From positions 4,459,577-4,523,576 of the forward strand of contig NC_084590.1 in NCBI RefSeq assembly GCF_033807715.1: a DNA stretch of 64,000 nucleotides. Reading direction: 5' to 3'. Position 1 is the first letter of the stretch. Each line of letters opens with the position of its first letter. The stretch is from Cololabis saira. Lineage: Eukaryota > Chordata > Actinopteri > Beloniformes > Belonidae. The position numbers and the translations under genes were made by a program. Under the pieces are notes generated by a model. It made no database searches. It was not told the DNA's origin and worked only from the letters and a program-made list of their open reading frames with translations. Below, piece after piece: positions 30,785 to 47,016 of this stretch.

Positions 30785-31220
30785 AACATCACCAGCAATA
30801 AAACCTGCTCACAGAGCAGACTACAGCACAGAGGCAGGGAAGAGAAAGTAATGATTGAATCTTTTCACCAGACAGGGTGGGGTTTCTCTGACTGGACGTA
30901 GCGCGTGGAAGGATCACGTTATTCCGGCCAGATCCTCCCCACCCCATCTGTTCCCCGGTTGGCCAGAGGGGGCAGTATAGCCAGGACTGCTGCATGTTTT
31001 TGTGAGGATAGCTCCCATTAGCTACCCAAGGGAACACGGGGAGAACATGCAAACTCGACACAGAAAGATCCTTTCTCCAACCCCACCCAGGGTGTGGTGC
31101 TGAAGTCATGGGAGAACTAACACGCACTTCAGCGCCCACAACGTCCCCGGTGGGAATCAAACCCAGGACCTTCTTGCTGTGAGACGGCTGCACTACCTGC
31201 TGCGCCACCGTGCCCCCTCC
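30785..31220 (-). mobile_element. tRNA-derived SINE
   Basis: On the minus strand the element opens GGCACGGTGGCGCAGCAGG and has an A box (TGGCGCAGCAGG, 31196-31207) and a B box (GGTTTGATTCCC, 31152-31163). Spacing of about 33 bp is right for an internal RNA polymerase III promoter. The tRNA-like head is followed by a conserved body (ACTTCAGCACCACACCCTGG, CGAGTTTGCATGTTCTCCCC). The 3' end is not exact, near 30785-30900. SINEs of this kind depend on a LINE RT. Confidence 0.75.
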
Positions 31221-31239
31221 AGATCATGGTTAATCACAT

Positions 31240-31464
31240 GAGGCCTCATGTACATAGAGAGTTCTTTGCATACGCAAAAAAAAAATTCAGATGTTCAAAA
31301 CTGCCTACGCCCAAATCGGACAAAACCTCAGAAAAGTGCGTACGCCAGACATAATTTGTGCGTGAAAGACTGCAACTTTCCACGTTCAAATCACTTTTTG
31401 AACATCTGACCGTGAGCGTACACACGTTTTTTGTGCACCGCACTCTTTGTACATGAAGCCCCTG
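31240..31464. mobile_element. MITE with CATGTACA inverted ends
   Basis: GAGGCCTCATGTACATAGAG at the left pairs with CTCTTTGTACATGAAGCCCC at the right, with further inner pairing of TGCGTACGC/GCGTACAC and TTCAGATGTTCAAAA/TTTTTGAACATCTGA. About 225 bp, non-coding. The ends resemble hAT-type fish MITEs, but no clear 8-bp duplication is visible. Confidence 0.75.
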
Positions 31465-37145
<5,681 letters not shown>

Positions 37146-37153
37146 CCGGAGTC
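37146..37153. repeat. 8-bp target-site duplication, left (hAT)
   Basis: CCGGAGTC, repeated exactly at 41158-41165. Confidence 0.92.
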
Positions 37154-37743
37154 CAGAGCCGGCCCAAGGCATAAGCGAACTAAGCGCCGGCTCAGGGCCC
37201 CAAGGCCACTAGGGGATGCCCAAGAGCAAAAAAAAACAACTTCACTTTTTTTTTCCATGTATAAATAGGGAATTCTTTATGATCAAAGATATATTATTGT
37301 ACAACACAATTTCAACCGAGTACTGCTGCTTATCTAAGGATTATTACTGTCTCTGTAGCGAAAGCTTTGCTGCTCAGATGCAGCGAAGGTAACGAAGGTA
37401 ACGAAGGTAACGCTGCACCTCCCTACATGCACATTCCACATTCAAAACACAGGTCGTTAGGTGAAACAATGACTGCGTTTACATGCAGTCAATAACCTTT
37501 TAAAACCCGAATATTGACAATAACCCAAATTTGCACGGCCATGTAAACACCAATAACCCCTTTGAATAACCCCAATTTGCTCATATTGGGGTTTTTAAAA
37601 ACCCAAATATGAGCCCTGGGTTACTCCTTTTAAAACCTGAATATTGGGTCATGTAAACACCAAACAGAATATCCCCATCAAACGGAACAGGAATCTGTTT
37701 TCTGCACATGCTCTGTTCACAAGGAATCCTGGTCTTTTGAGTC

Positions 37744-37757
37744 CAGGAAGTTCTTAT
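37744..37757. repeat. 14-bp target-site duplication, left (LINE)
   Basis: CAGGAAGTTCTTAT, repeated exactly at 38574-38587. Confidence 0.92.
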
Positions 37758-38272
37758 TTTTTTTTTTTTTTTTTTTTTTTACCTTGTCTGCACACATATT
37801 ATTGATTGATACCATGACGGTAGAAACCAAAAGTGTATATATGTGCATTATTACTATATGTAATATATACATATATATACGCACACATATGCATACACAT
37901 ACATAAATATACACATACAAACCCAGTGTTTTTTTTTTTGTTTTTTTTTGGGGGGGGGAGGGGGTGGGGGGGGGGGGTGACGACATCCACTGCCAATCCA
38001 GGAAGCAGGAACACACGGAGACACACGTCAAGCACTGGAAATCTGCAACAAAAAACCACAAACAAAGCACGAAACCGGCACGGAGCCATCCAAAACACGA
38101 ACAGCAATCGACTTAAATCTTGAGATCTGATCGCAGTCTGAGCTAAGCTATCGCTACCGCTACCGCTACCGCTACCTAACCCCAAAAACTAGAGAGCCAG
38201 CATGCAGGTGAACAAGCCAGTGTGTATGTCTATGTGTGTGTGTGTGTATGTATATGCATGTGACTAAATGAC

Positions 38273-38358
<86 letters not shown>

Positions 38359-38374
38359 CATGTGACTAAATGAC

Positions 38375-38444
<70 letters not shown>

Positions 38445-38460
38445 CATGTGACTAAATGAC

Positions 38461-38557
<97 letters not shown>

Positions 38558-38573
38558 TAAACCAAACAAAGCT
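37758..38573 (-). mobile_element. 5'-truncated LINE 3' end, copy 2
   Basis: Minus-strand insertion with its poly(A) tail as the T run (37756-37780) and its truncated 5' end at the CA/TG arrays and AAACCAAACAAAGCTC (38560-38573). Flanked by the exact duplication CAGGAAGTTCTTAT. Matches 23500-24075 in reverse, including CCTGGATTGGCAGTGGATGT, the GCTACC tandem (38148-38177) and AAAAACTAGAGAGCCAGCAT. The C/G run at 37950-37978 is specific to this copy. Confidence 0.88.
38232..38556 (-). repeat. interrupted TG/CA arrays with ATGCATGTGACTAAATGACT spacers
   Basis: Three TG arrays are each followed by a nearly identical spacer (GCATGTGACTAAATGACTAT at 38256, 38357 and 38444), so a unit of spacer plus array of about 90-100 bp was itself tandemly copied. 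Confidence 0.95.
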
Positions 38574-38931
38574 CAGGAAGTTCTTATAAACACGGAGAAA
38601 CACAAGACCAGGAGGAGACTAATCACTTCATAAATGTAATGAAGGATATGAACATTTCTGCATTTGTAGACGGTAGAAAGTACCGGGATAGAGAGATTTA
38701 CAAGAAGGAGAGAGAAAAGTTGTGCTAACAGCATTTTTTTTTAATTTGGATACAGGAAGAAGAAGCGGAAATGACGGGAATTTTGTCATCACGTTCTCCG
38801 TGCGTCGCTGGTTTGATCCAGATATCCTGAATGATTAATTACCATGTAAACGGAATATTCTGAATGTTTCAGTAACCGGAATATTAGCAAAAACCCAAAT
38901 TTTGACTGCATGTAAACGTAGTCACAGTCGG

Positions 38932-39004
38932 AAAAAAAGGACATATCCATCAAGGGCAGAGAAAAGAAAAAAGGGAAGAGGAGAAAAAATGCAGCGATGA
39001 AGGT
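38932..39004 (+). pseudogene. possible hAT transposase N-terminal exon remnant
   Basis: A short plus-strand stretch reads lysine/arginine/glutamate-rich (GQRKEKREEEKK) and then meets a GGTATG that could be a splice donor. Many fish hAT transposases begin with a PSGAEKRKKR-like basic segment, so this may be the start of the transposase of the enclosing hAT element. No BED finger, RNase H-like core or hAT dimerisation region is seen downstream. Low-information sequence; weak evidence. Confidence 0.3.
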
Positions 39005-40344
39005 ATGTTTGCATCGTGCTTGGTAGGCTAATGTTTATCAATGAGATTTGTGTATCCTACCTGTTAATAACAATTTAGCTAGCTAGTTAAAAATGTGGGA
39101 AATGCATCTTTTAACAGTAACATAAATCATACTAGCATGTTTGTATTTGTGTAGCTTTAACTTTGAGTTATTTCTCGAGGTTGGCTCTATATATTTTAAA
39201 TGTATTTATTTTTTATTCAAAACAAAGTTTTTGTTAATGTTTAGTAGCAAACATTAACGTCACCATTTGCGAGCGGTATGATCTTGCATAAGACCAGCCG
39301 TTCTCAGCCTTGCGGTCGCGAGATGACTTCTGACTAAATCATTTTGAAAAAAAATATAAACATGTAAAATGAATGTGGCTTCCGACCGGATGTTAGCGGG
39401 ACGAAGAGCAGCTGGCCTCATACCGGCATTTTATCACTAAAAAACAGTTGCTGTCGTCCGTACACCGAAACAAGAACGGCCCCGTCTAAGTCTCATATCT
39501 GCCCTACTCATTCAGACTTCATCAGAGTAAAGAAATGTGTTTCTACTCCCCAGTCTGCCTTCAGCAGGAGCGGCTGCAGGAGCAGCTACAGGAGGCTCGG
39601 GGGCCAAAATAACATGTTGTTTTTTTCATGTTTAAGCTTTATTTGTTATTTGTTGTTGCCAGTACTTGAGTTGTAAAAGAAAATCGGGGGGGGGTGGTGG
39701 ATTTTATCATATGGGGACAGATAATTTGTGCTGATTACAAATAATATAATATATTACAAATAATAGCAGTGACCAAAACACCTGCAGAAATACTGCAGGA
39801 ATGACATAGCAGCAGTTAAATGCAGCCTTCTGTAAGCTTTAAATATCCACTGGGCTTACATCAAATACATCAAAACACAACAATAAAAAACACTTTTCTG
39901 AACTTATCAATATGACTCTGTCCTTCACAGGATAAGTCAAATGGATCACTGCAAAACTCACAATCTTAACAAGAATATTTGTCTTATTTCTAGTTAAAAT
40001 GTCTCATTTTAGTTAAAAAAATGTTTTATTACACTTAAAACAAGACTAATCACTGAAAAAAAACAATTTACACCTGTTTCAAGTAGATTTTCACTTAAAA
40101 TAAGTAGAAAAATCTGCCAGTGGAACAAGATTTTTTTGCTTGTAATGAGAAGATAAATCTTGTTCCACTGGCAGATTTTCCTACTTATTTCAAGTGAAAA
40201 TTTACTTGAAAAAGGTGAAAATTGTCAAATAAGTTATTTTTCTGGTGTTATTTTTCTGGTGATGACTCTAAATGTTGAAATAGCAGTAAAACCACATTCA
40301 TTGATGAAATGACATAAGGGATGGAAAGGAGGGATGGCAGTTTT

Positions 40345-40532
40345 ACAGGGGGGATGATTTGGACCGTTTTTATTTCAGGGGGGGATGATTTGGACCGTTT
40401 TTATTTCAGGGGGGGATGATTTGGACCGTTTTTATTTCAGGGGGGGATGATTTGGACCGTTTTTATTTCAGGGGGGGATGATTTGGACCGTTTTTATTTC
40501 AGGGGGGGATGATTTGGACCGTTTTTATTTCA
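40345..40532 (+). repeat. 30-bp minisatellite (GATGATTTGGACCGTTTTTA)
   Basis: Six nearly identical units of GGGGGGATGATTTGGACCG plus TTTTTATTTCA. Confidence 0.95.
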
Positions 40533-40694
40533 ATTCAATTCAATTCAATTTTATTTATATAGCGTCTAATACAACAGAGTTGTCTCTAGACGCTTTACAG
40601 AGACCCATACCCAGAACATGACCCCCGAGCAGTTATTACATAAACAATGGCAGGTAAAAACTCCCCTAGTGGGAGAAAAACCTTAGGTTTTCAG
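40533..40694 (-). mobile_element. 5'-truncated retroposon tail (same family as 12549-13214)
   Basis: Reverse copy of the AAGGTTTTTCTCCCACTAGG to ATAAATAAAATTGAATTGAA tail, flanked by a 6-bp duplication ATTTCA (40527-40532 and 40695-40700). Only the 3' 162 bp is present. Confidence 0.85.
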
Positions 40695-41157
40695 ATTTCA
40701 GGAGGGGATGCCATCCCCCCTCATCCCCCCTCAACTCCAGTACTGGTTGTTGCACATTTCTGCTGTTCTTGCACTACTACAACATATTGTTGCACATTGC
40801 TGTTGCACTTTTTGAAACCAAAATGTTGGAATGTTGTTTAAATCAAACCTAGGCCACTCTAATCCCTTTGAGATTAAAAACCACATGTGAACCCTGGACA
40901 TGATTCATCATGCATTCATTGATATTATTCGTGTTGCATTGGTATAATTTATGTTTCTGATTATTTTTGGAGAAACAGCAAATAGCATCATTTCAACGTG
41001 TACCACATACATGTGTAAAGACATGTCAGGCTGTCAATGGGATGTAAACAACACTGCCAAAGCTGCACTGTGTTCATTGTAGGTGAGTGAATGATCAACG
41101 ATCGGGCCCCAAAATCTCATTTTGCTTAGGGCCCCATGGAGGCTCGGGCCGGCCCTG

Positions 41158-41165
41158 CCGGAGTC
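41158..41165. repeat. 8-bp target-site duplication, right (hAT)
   Basis: CCGGAGTC, identical to 37146-37153. Confidence 0.92.
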
Positions 41166-41361
41166 ATTAATAAAACTCCATTTTTAGAGGCAGAATAATG
41201 GTCAACATGATAAAAATGTAAAGTAAGGTGACAGTGAGGAGAGAATGATTCAGCAATATGACATGAATATTGGCTGGTTATGTTCTCCAAGCTGTAAAAA
41301 AAACAGCCATGTCACTTTGGGACGTCTGGTTTTCTTTGAACTTTGCACTTTGAACTTTGCA

Positions 41362-41705
41362 CAGAGGTGTATAATCCAGGTGTATAATCCAGGTGCCATA
41401 AAGTAAAAATCCAGTCCAGCAGTTGTTCTAACCAATTACTAAATACTAAACCAGCTCCTCTGCAGGTAAATGGTAGGTCCTTGAGGTGAAAACCCCTGTT
41501 CTAAATGTACAGGCTGATCCAGAAACACAGCAGGGTTTTTACTTTATGGCACCTGGATTATACACCTCTGAAAAAAACAACCAATTCCCATGTTGCAAAC
41601 AGTTGCAGAAATTGCAGTAGCATTGTCTTCACATGCTTCTTCAGAGGGTTTGAACAACTGCTGGACAGGATTTTTACTTTATGGCACCTGGATTATTCAC
41701 CTCTG
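41362..41705. repeat. inverted-repeat element with TTTACTTTATGGCACCTGGA
   Basis: Left arm 41362-41428 is the reverse complement of 41652-41705 (GAACAACTGCTGGACAGGAT...CACCTCTG), with an internal TGTATAATCCAGG duplication in the left arm. A third partial copy, same orientation as the right arm, is at 41527-41570. Non-coding, MITE-like. Confidence 0.8.
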
Positions 41706-42835
41706 ACTCTGACCATTGAAGTTGGAGATCCTGTTGTAATGTGCCGTAAATACAAATGAAGCATTTATTAGCAAATCATTAGCAACTTCTGGTCAGAATA
41801 GTTACTCTTGGAAGAGGAATGAATGGACCTAAATACATTTTAACTTCTGTTTTGATGCATAATCAATACTGTATTTGCTCAAACCAAAATGAAATTGGGC
41901 CTTTTTCTGACTAAATCCAGGTGTAAATAATTATGTTAGCTGTGTAAGCCCATTCAGTCCTGTGAGAGCTATGTCCAACTGCTCCCTTGTAAAATTGTAG
42001 GGTTTTTTTCAGCACTTTGGGGGTATTGGAAAATGAAATGGCCTTTTGTAAATAGGCTCTGGACATGTTGCCAATCGAATTTCACTTTATCCATGGACAA
42101 TGGATAATGCACATTCAGGGACTTCACTGCAGCAACAAGAGCAGGCAATAGTTTGAGTTACATTCAGTGCAGTATGTGATGAATAATTGGACTGGATGAA
42201 TGATGTGGAATATCCTGTTAAATATTTTTCCCTCTTGTGTTAAACCAGACTCAACGTCATTTAAGTCAAGTTGTCATATTTCCAAATCAATGGCCTTTAA
42301 CCCAAAAACCTTGCAGACACACAAACTACCGTAGTATTTATTCAGCAAGGGGGTCACATGACAAAATTTACCTCAAAGTCTCCAAAGCATGCAAACTATT
42401 AATCCTTTCCAAACCAAGAATAAAATGATTACTTGTTAATGTTTTCTGTGAATACCCTCAGTTAATCGTGGCTGTTAAAAATAGCAGCTTCCAGCTATCA
42501 GGTCTCCGTCTGCAGCCCCGGCGCTGTCCATCCCATGATGCACATTCACTCTTCTTCTGTTTAACACAATTGCTTCTTTTTAACCACATGTTGCTGCGCT
42601 CCTACCTCCTAAACTCACCTTTGTTCCTTTCCTTGGTGTTCTGTGCAGTGTTTTTATATTTAGTATTTACATCCATTCAAAGAAAGAAAATGATGTCCGT
42701 TCATACAATTCTTTGAATAATGAGACTTATATATATATATATATAGTAAGAGCTGAATGTATCAGACCCAAGATTTAACTTTATTATGTTGTTCAAAAAT
42801 TGATTTAATTTAAAATCAGAACTTCTAAAGGAAAT
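41706..42835. other. anonymous intergenic sequence
   Basis: No gene or repeat recognised. A short TA run lies at 42729-42746. Confidence 0.45.
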
Positions 42836-43321
42836 CTTTAAAAAAAGAAAAGAAGGAATGAAGGAAGGGAGAAAAGATGGAAGGAAGCAAAGAAGGAAGT
42901 AATTAGGAAAGGGAGTAAGGAAGGGAGAAAAGATGGAAGGGAGGAAAGAAGGAAGTAGGGAAGAAAGGAGAAGAGAAGGAAAGAAGGAAGGAAGTAGGAA
43001 AGGGAGTAAGGAAGGGAGAAAAGATGGAAGGAAGGGAGAAAGGAGAAAAGAAGGAAAGAAGGAAGGAAGGAAAGAAGGGAGGGAGGAAGGAATTGAAAAG
43101 AAAAGGGAAAGAAACAAGGGAGGGAAGAAGGAAGGAATGGATAAAATAAGGAAAGAAGGAAGGAAAAGCAAAGAAGGCAATAAAGGAACGAATGACGGAA
43201 GTGAGGTAGGAAGAAAAAGGAGTAAAGGAGGGCAAAAAAGGAGGAAAAGAGGAAAGGAAGAAGGAAGGAGGAAAGAAGGATAGAAGAATTGGGTCATTTT
43301 GACCCAAAGACAGCACAAGTG
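42836..43321 (+). mobile_element. GGAA-carrying MITE, copy 3, left end lost
   Basis: The right end has the family sequence GGGTCATTTTGACCCAAAGA, then CAGCACAAGTG. TTAA is replaced by T-rich sequence and the left terminal repeat is missing. The interior is a degenerate GGAA array with GAGAAAAGATGGAAGG units near 42870, 42925 and 43015. This appears to be the oldest copy, as its array is the most mutated. Confidence 0.75.
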
Positions 43322-44573
43322 TTTTTTTCTGTTTATTCTAAAGATTGGATCATATTGACACAGTTTGCATCATCTCCTTCATCCATTTCTAGTGGATCAA
43401 ACCAGAACAGATGAATGACGGCAGGTGCAGACGAACAAGTTGGGCTGACTTTATCCTGTTTTACTTGATAATTGATAACATTTCTAATCACCCTCTACCA
43501 AAACACCATAATGCTGTTTGTTATGGTGAAAGTGAAACTATATGTGTGAACAAGACAAAAACGAGACACAAACAAAAAGGGGAAGTATAAGCACATTCTT
43601 GTCCCTCAATTCTTTGTTGTTTTTGTCTATCTCAGCACGGTCCTGTGTTCCTTGCCGTGAACTGAAAATGGTATTTGGGAGACAAACAACTTCATTCCGC
43701 TGTGCATCAGTAATTAGCTGCAGAATTAGCGAGCTTGACGTGCCTCCACAGATCAGCCGGCCCTCCAGGGAGGCCTGCGGGTCCAGGCAAGCCGCATTTC
43801 CAATTATTGTGTTGAATTGCTAATTTAGTTATTGTGCCTGCCGTAATTGTGATGGGTATTGGGTGTGCAATTCAATTTGTTTTAAATATTTGTGGGCCGG
43901 CAGATTGGTAATGGAGCTGACCTATCTGCAGGCCCAGTGTGAGAGTTAGAAAGTTGAAGAAGAAAGAGATGAAAACAAAGAAAGCACAAAGTACAAAGAT
44001 GCCGTAGTGCACTAATCACATACACAATCACACAATGACACACGCTCACTCTCACGTTCTCATCATCTAAATATCATCTACTTCATCTTGTCTAAGACTG
44101 TTTAAGGTTAAAAGCCTGAAATTCAGAATAATATCAGCTTAATCTTCTGGGGGGCTCTGGTTGGATGGGGAGTGTTCCCACACGCGTAACCATACCCCTG
44201 TTTAAAGGTGTGGAGATTAGGATCTATTAGTCATCAGATTTAATGCATAAAGGCATGAAACTTTGTATTTTTTCAAGTATTAAACTGTTTACAGTCAAAG
44301 GAAGGAATAGGTGTGCTTGTTATCTTCACCAGATTACAGATGTGAAAAGATTTGCTCACACACAAAAATCGTATCCCTAAGAAAATTACTTGAAATTAAC
44401 AACAGTTAATGATATCCATTAGTTTACACTATTTGTCTTTTACGTTTGCCTGTGATTTTTGATGCCACTGCAGTTTTTACTAAGTTAAACAAATGAAAAT
44501 CACAAGAACAAAAATGATGATACCCTCGAGACTTTGTTTTACAGCCTCTAGCAACAATCACTGCCAAAACGTT
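43322..44573. other. anonymous sequence including a unique-looking core
   Basis: No transposon recognised. 43720-43950 is unusually rich in AATTA/TAATT/ATTGT motifs with moderate GC, the texture of a conserved enhancer (see findings). Confidence 0.4.
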
Positions 44574-45145
44574 GTCGTGTTTCCATTACACTCTCTCAAA
44601 ACTCTGCAGGGGTTAGGGTTTCCATAGAATGGTCTTTTGCGATTAAGCGCAATTCTTGTAACTCTTGTATCGTCATGTGCGACTTCTCTTCAAAACAACG
44701 AAAAATAAATTCTCAACATTGAAGAAGATGGATTAGAAACATCTTTAGTCTTTGACAAATTGTTGATTGCTGCTACTGCTGTTGAGCAAATAATCCGAGG
44801 ATGAAGGCATCAAATGATCATTCTAGTTAGTTAAAGCCCTTATAGGGAGTTAAAGCCCTTATGTAAGTAGTGATTCAGCACAACTACGTCATATTAATGA
44901 GGCCAACAACAGCTGCAAAATACATTTGGTTGAGTTTAAATTGACTGACTACGTCACATCCAGCACTGAAACGTGGAAAAAGCGTTTTCATTACACTTTT
45001 GCGATGAACCGGATTATTGAATCAGCTGAAAAACCACCTTGTGAACACGTAAAAAGGTGTTCTCGAATTGGAGCTGTTTCCATTGCAGGTTTTTCTTTTC
45101 CGATAGTTGGGTTTCATGCAAATCTAAGGGTAATGGAAATGCGAC
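44574..45145. mobile_element. possible MITE with TTTCCATTAC inverted ends
   Basis: TCGTGTTTCCATTACAC at the left and GGGTAATGGAAATGCGA at the right are imperfect inverted ends. The motif TTTCCATT(A/G)CA recurs inside near 44988 (reverse-like CATTACACTTTTGCGA) and 45080. Non-coding; boundaries weak. Confidence 0.45.
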
Positions 45146-45237
45146 GAGTAATTACTGCAGCTCTCAGCGAGAGTTTCTACACCTTGTAAAATCTGCATTC
45201 AGTCATTTAGGTTAATGAATCATAGCTCAGAACATTA

Positions 45238-46940
45238 TTAACCCTTGTGCTGTCTTTGGGTCAAGGAAGGAGGAAGAGAAGAAGGGAGGAAGGAGGGTAG
45301 GAAGGAAGGGAGAAAAGAAGGAAGGAAGGAAGGAAGGAAGGAAGGAAGGAAGGAAGGAAGGAAGGAAGGAAGGAAGGAAGGGAGAAAAGAAGGGAGAAAA
45401 GAGGAGGGGAGAAGGAAGGAGAGAGCAGGAGCAAGGAAGGAAGGAAGGAAGGAAGGAAGGAAGGAAGGAAGGAAGGAAGGAAGGAAGGAAGGAAGGAAAG
45501 GAGAAAAGAGGATAGGGAAGAAGGAAGGAGGGAGCAGGAGGAAGGAAGGAAGGAAGGATGGAAGTATGGAAGGAAGGAAGGAAGGATGGAAGGAAGGAAG
45601 GGAGAAAACAAGGAAAGAAGGGAGGAAGAGAGAGAAGAGGAGGAAGGAAGGAAGGAAGGAAGGAAGGAAGGAAGGAAGGAAGGAAGGAAGGAAGGAAACA
45701 AGGAAAGAAGGGAGGAAGAGAGAAAAGAGGAAGGGAAGAAGGAAGGAGAGACCAGGAGGAAGGAAGGAAGGAAGGAAGGAAGGAAGGAAGGAAGGAAACA
45801 AGGAAAGAAGGGAGGAAGAGAGAAAAGAGGAAGGGAAGAAGGAAGGAGAGACCAGGAGGAAGGAAGGAAGGAAGGAAGGAAGGAAGGAAGGAAGGAAGGA
45901 AGGAAGGAAGGAAGGAAGGAAGGAAGGAAGGAAGGAAGGAAGGAAGGAAGGAAGGAAGGAAGGAAGGGAGAAAAGAAGGGAGAAAAGAGGAGGGGAGAAG
46001 GAAGGAGAGAGCAGGAGCAAGGAAGGAAGGAAGGAAGGAAGGAAGGAAGGAAGGAAGGAAGGAAGGAAGGAAGGAAGGAAGGAAGGAAGGAAGGAAAGGA
46101 GAAAAGAGGATAGGGAAGAAGGAAGGAGGGAGCAGGAGGAAGGAAGGAAGGAAGGATGGAAGTATGGAAGGAAGGAAGGAAGGATGGAAGGAAGGAAGGG
46201 AGAAGAAACAAGGAAAGAAGGGAGGAAGAGAGAGAAGAGGAGGAAGGAAGGAAGGAAGGAAGGAAGGAAGGAAGGAAGGAAGGAAGGAAGGAAGGAAACA
46301 AGGAAAGAAGGGAGGAAGAGAGAAAAGAGGAAGGGAAGAAGGAAGGAGAGACCAGGAGGAAGGAAGGAAGGAAGGAAGGAAGGAAGGAAGGAAGGAAGGA
46401 AGGAAGGAAGGAAGGAAGGAAGGAAGGAAGGAAGGAAGGAAGGAAGGAAGGAAGGAAGGAAGGAAGGAAGGGAGAAAAGAAGGGAGAAAAGAGGAGGGGA
46501 GAAGGAATGAGAGAGCAGGAGGAAGGAAGGAAGGAAGGAAGGAAGGAAGGAAGGAAGGAAGGAAGGAAGGAAGGAAGGAAGGAAGAGAGAAAAGAGGAAG
46601 GGAAGAAGGAAGGAGAGACCAGGAGGAAGGAAGGAAGGAAGGAAGGAAGGAAGGAAGGAAGGAAGGAAGGAAGGAAGGAAGGAAGGAAGGAAGGAAGGGA
46701 GAAAAGAAGGGAGAAAAGAGGAGGGGAGAAGGAAGGAGAGAGCAGGAGCAAGGAAGGAAGGAAGGAAGGAAGGAAGGAAGGAAGGAAGGAAGGAAGGAAG
46801 GAAGGAAGGAAGGAAGGAAGGAAGGAAGGAAGGAAGGAAGGAATGGAGAAAAGAGGAAGGGGAGAAGGAAGGAGAGAGCAGGAGGAAAGAAGGAACAGGA
46901 GAATTAGGTCATTTTGACCCAAAGACAGTACAAGGGTTAA
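45238..46940 (+). mobile_element. piggyBac-like MITE carrying a GGAA array, copy 4 (largest)
   Basis: TTAA (45238-45241), CCCTTGTGCTGTCTTTGGG at the left; GGTCATTTTGACCCAAAGAC, AGTACAAGGG, then TTAA (46937-46940) at the right. Both termini are intact. The 1.6-kb interior is GGAA DNA organised into higher-order blocks. No transposase. Confidence 0.9.
45300..46890 (+). repeat. GGAA array with ~0.6-kb higher-order repeat
   Basis: Marker blocks recur in the same order: GAGAGCAGGAGCAAGG at 45421, 46006 and 46738; GGATGGAAGTATGGAAGG at 45556 and 46153; AAGGAGAGACCAGGAGG at about 45742, 45842, 46342 and 46612. The spacing between the first two sets (585 and 597 bp) shows a large segment was duplicated. 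The resulting 400-580-codon frames on both strands are artefacts. Confidence 0.95.
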
Positions 46941-47016
46941 ACCCAGAATGTATGACACATTTGGGGGGAAGTGCCTTAATTTGTCAAACATCTTCAAAAC
47001 TTATCCAGAGACAGTT
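46941..47016. other. short spacer
   Basis: Unique-looking sequence between the GGAA MITE and the next repeat. Confidence 0.4.

Larger units (their letters stand above)
37470..38924. mobile_element. CGTTTACATGCAG-terminated element
   Basis: TGACTGCGTTTACATGCAGT at the left and ACTGCATGTAAACGTAGTCA at the right form inverted ends that are themselves nearly palindromic. Subterminal AATATT/CCAAATTT/ACCGGAATATT motifs repeat on both sides. Without the LINE insert it would be about 625 bp. Non-coding MITE-like element; superfamily unknown. Confidence 0.8.
39946..40746 (+). mobile_element. palindrome plus 30-bp minisatellite element, copy 1
   Basis: Starts around CACTGCAAAACTCACAATCT and ends CCTCAACTCCAGTACTG. 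Contains a long palindrome (arms about 64 bp, 40070-40134 and 40153-40216, core TCTGCCAGTGGAACAAGATT), then a TGTTGAAATAGCAGTAAAAC stretch, then six 30-31-bp units. A retroposon tail has jumped into its right part. A shorter copy lies at 52341-52849 in the same orientation. Non-coding. Confidence 0.75.
37154..41157. mobile_element. 4-kb hAT-type element loaded with other insertions
   Basis: Begins CAGAGCCGGCCCAAGGC and ends GGCTCGGGCCGGCCCTG, flanked by the 8-bp duplication CCGGAGTC. CAG...CTG ends and an 8-bp duplication define hAT. Subterminal GGGCCCCAAGG / TTAGGGCCCCATGG blocks also mirror each other. Inside are the CGTTTACATGCAG element (37470-38924) with a LINE in it, a lysine/arginine-rich stretch at 38932-39004 that may be the start of a transposase, a palindrome/minisatellite element (about 39946-40746) and a retroposon tail. 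No intact transposase. Confidence 0.9.

Noticed and set aside
31152..31207. Functional tRNA gene
   Set aside because: A and B boxes are present but no cloverleaf or acceptor stem can be drawn; it is the head of a SINE.
30785..31208. 139-codon minus-strand frame (MAQQVVQPSHSKKVLG...)
   Set aside because: It lies wholly within a tRNA-derived SINE, where A and B boxes explain the sequence; such frames are frequent in this repeat.
43542..43823. 93-codon plus frame as a host exon
   Set aside because: No recognisable protein family; overlaps a stretch whose texture fits non-coding regulatory DNA better.
44926..45189. 87-codon plus frame
   Set aside because: Falls inside a possible MITE and has no homology that I can see.
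45261..46997. 578-codon minus-strand Pro-Ser-Phe-Leu frame and 449-codon plus-strand Lys-Glu-Gly-Arg frame
   Set aside because: Translations of a GGAA microsatellite; open on both strands at once, with no domain or codon bias of a gene.
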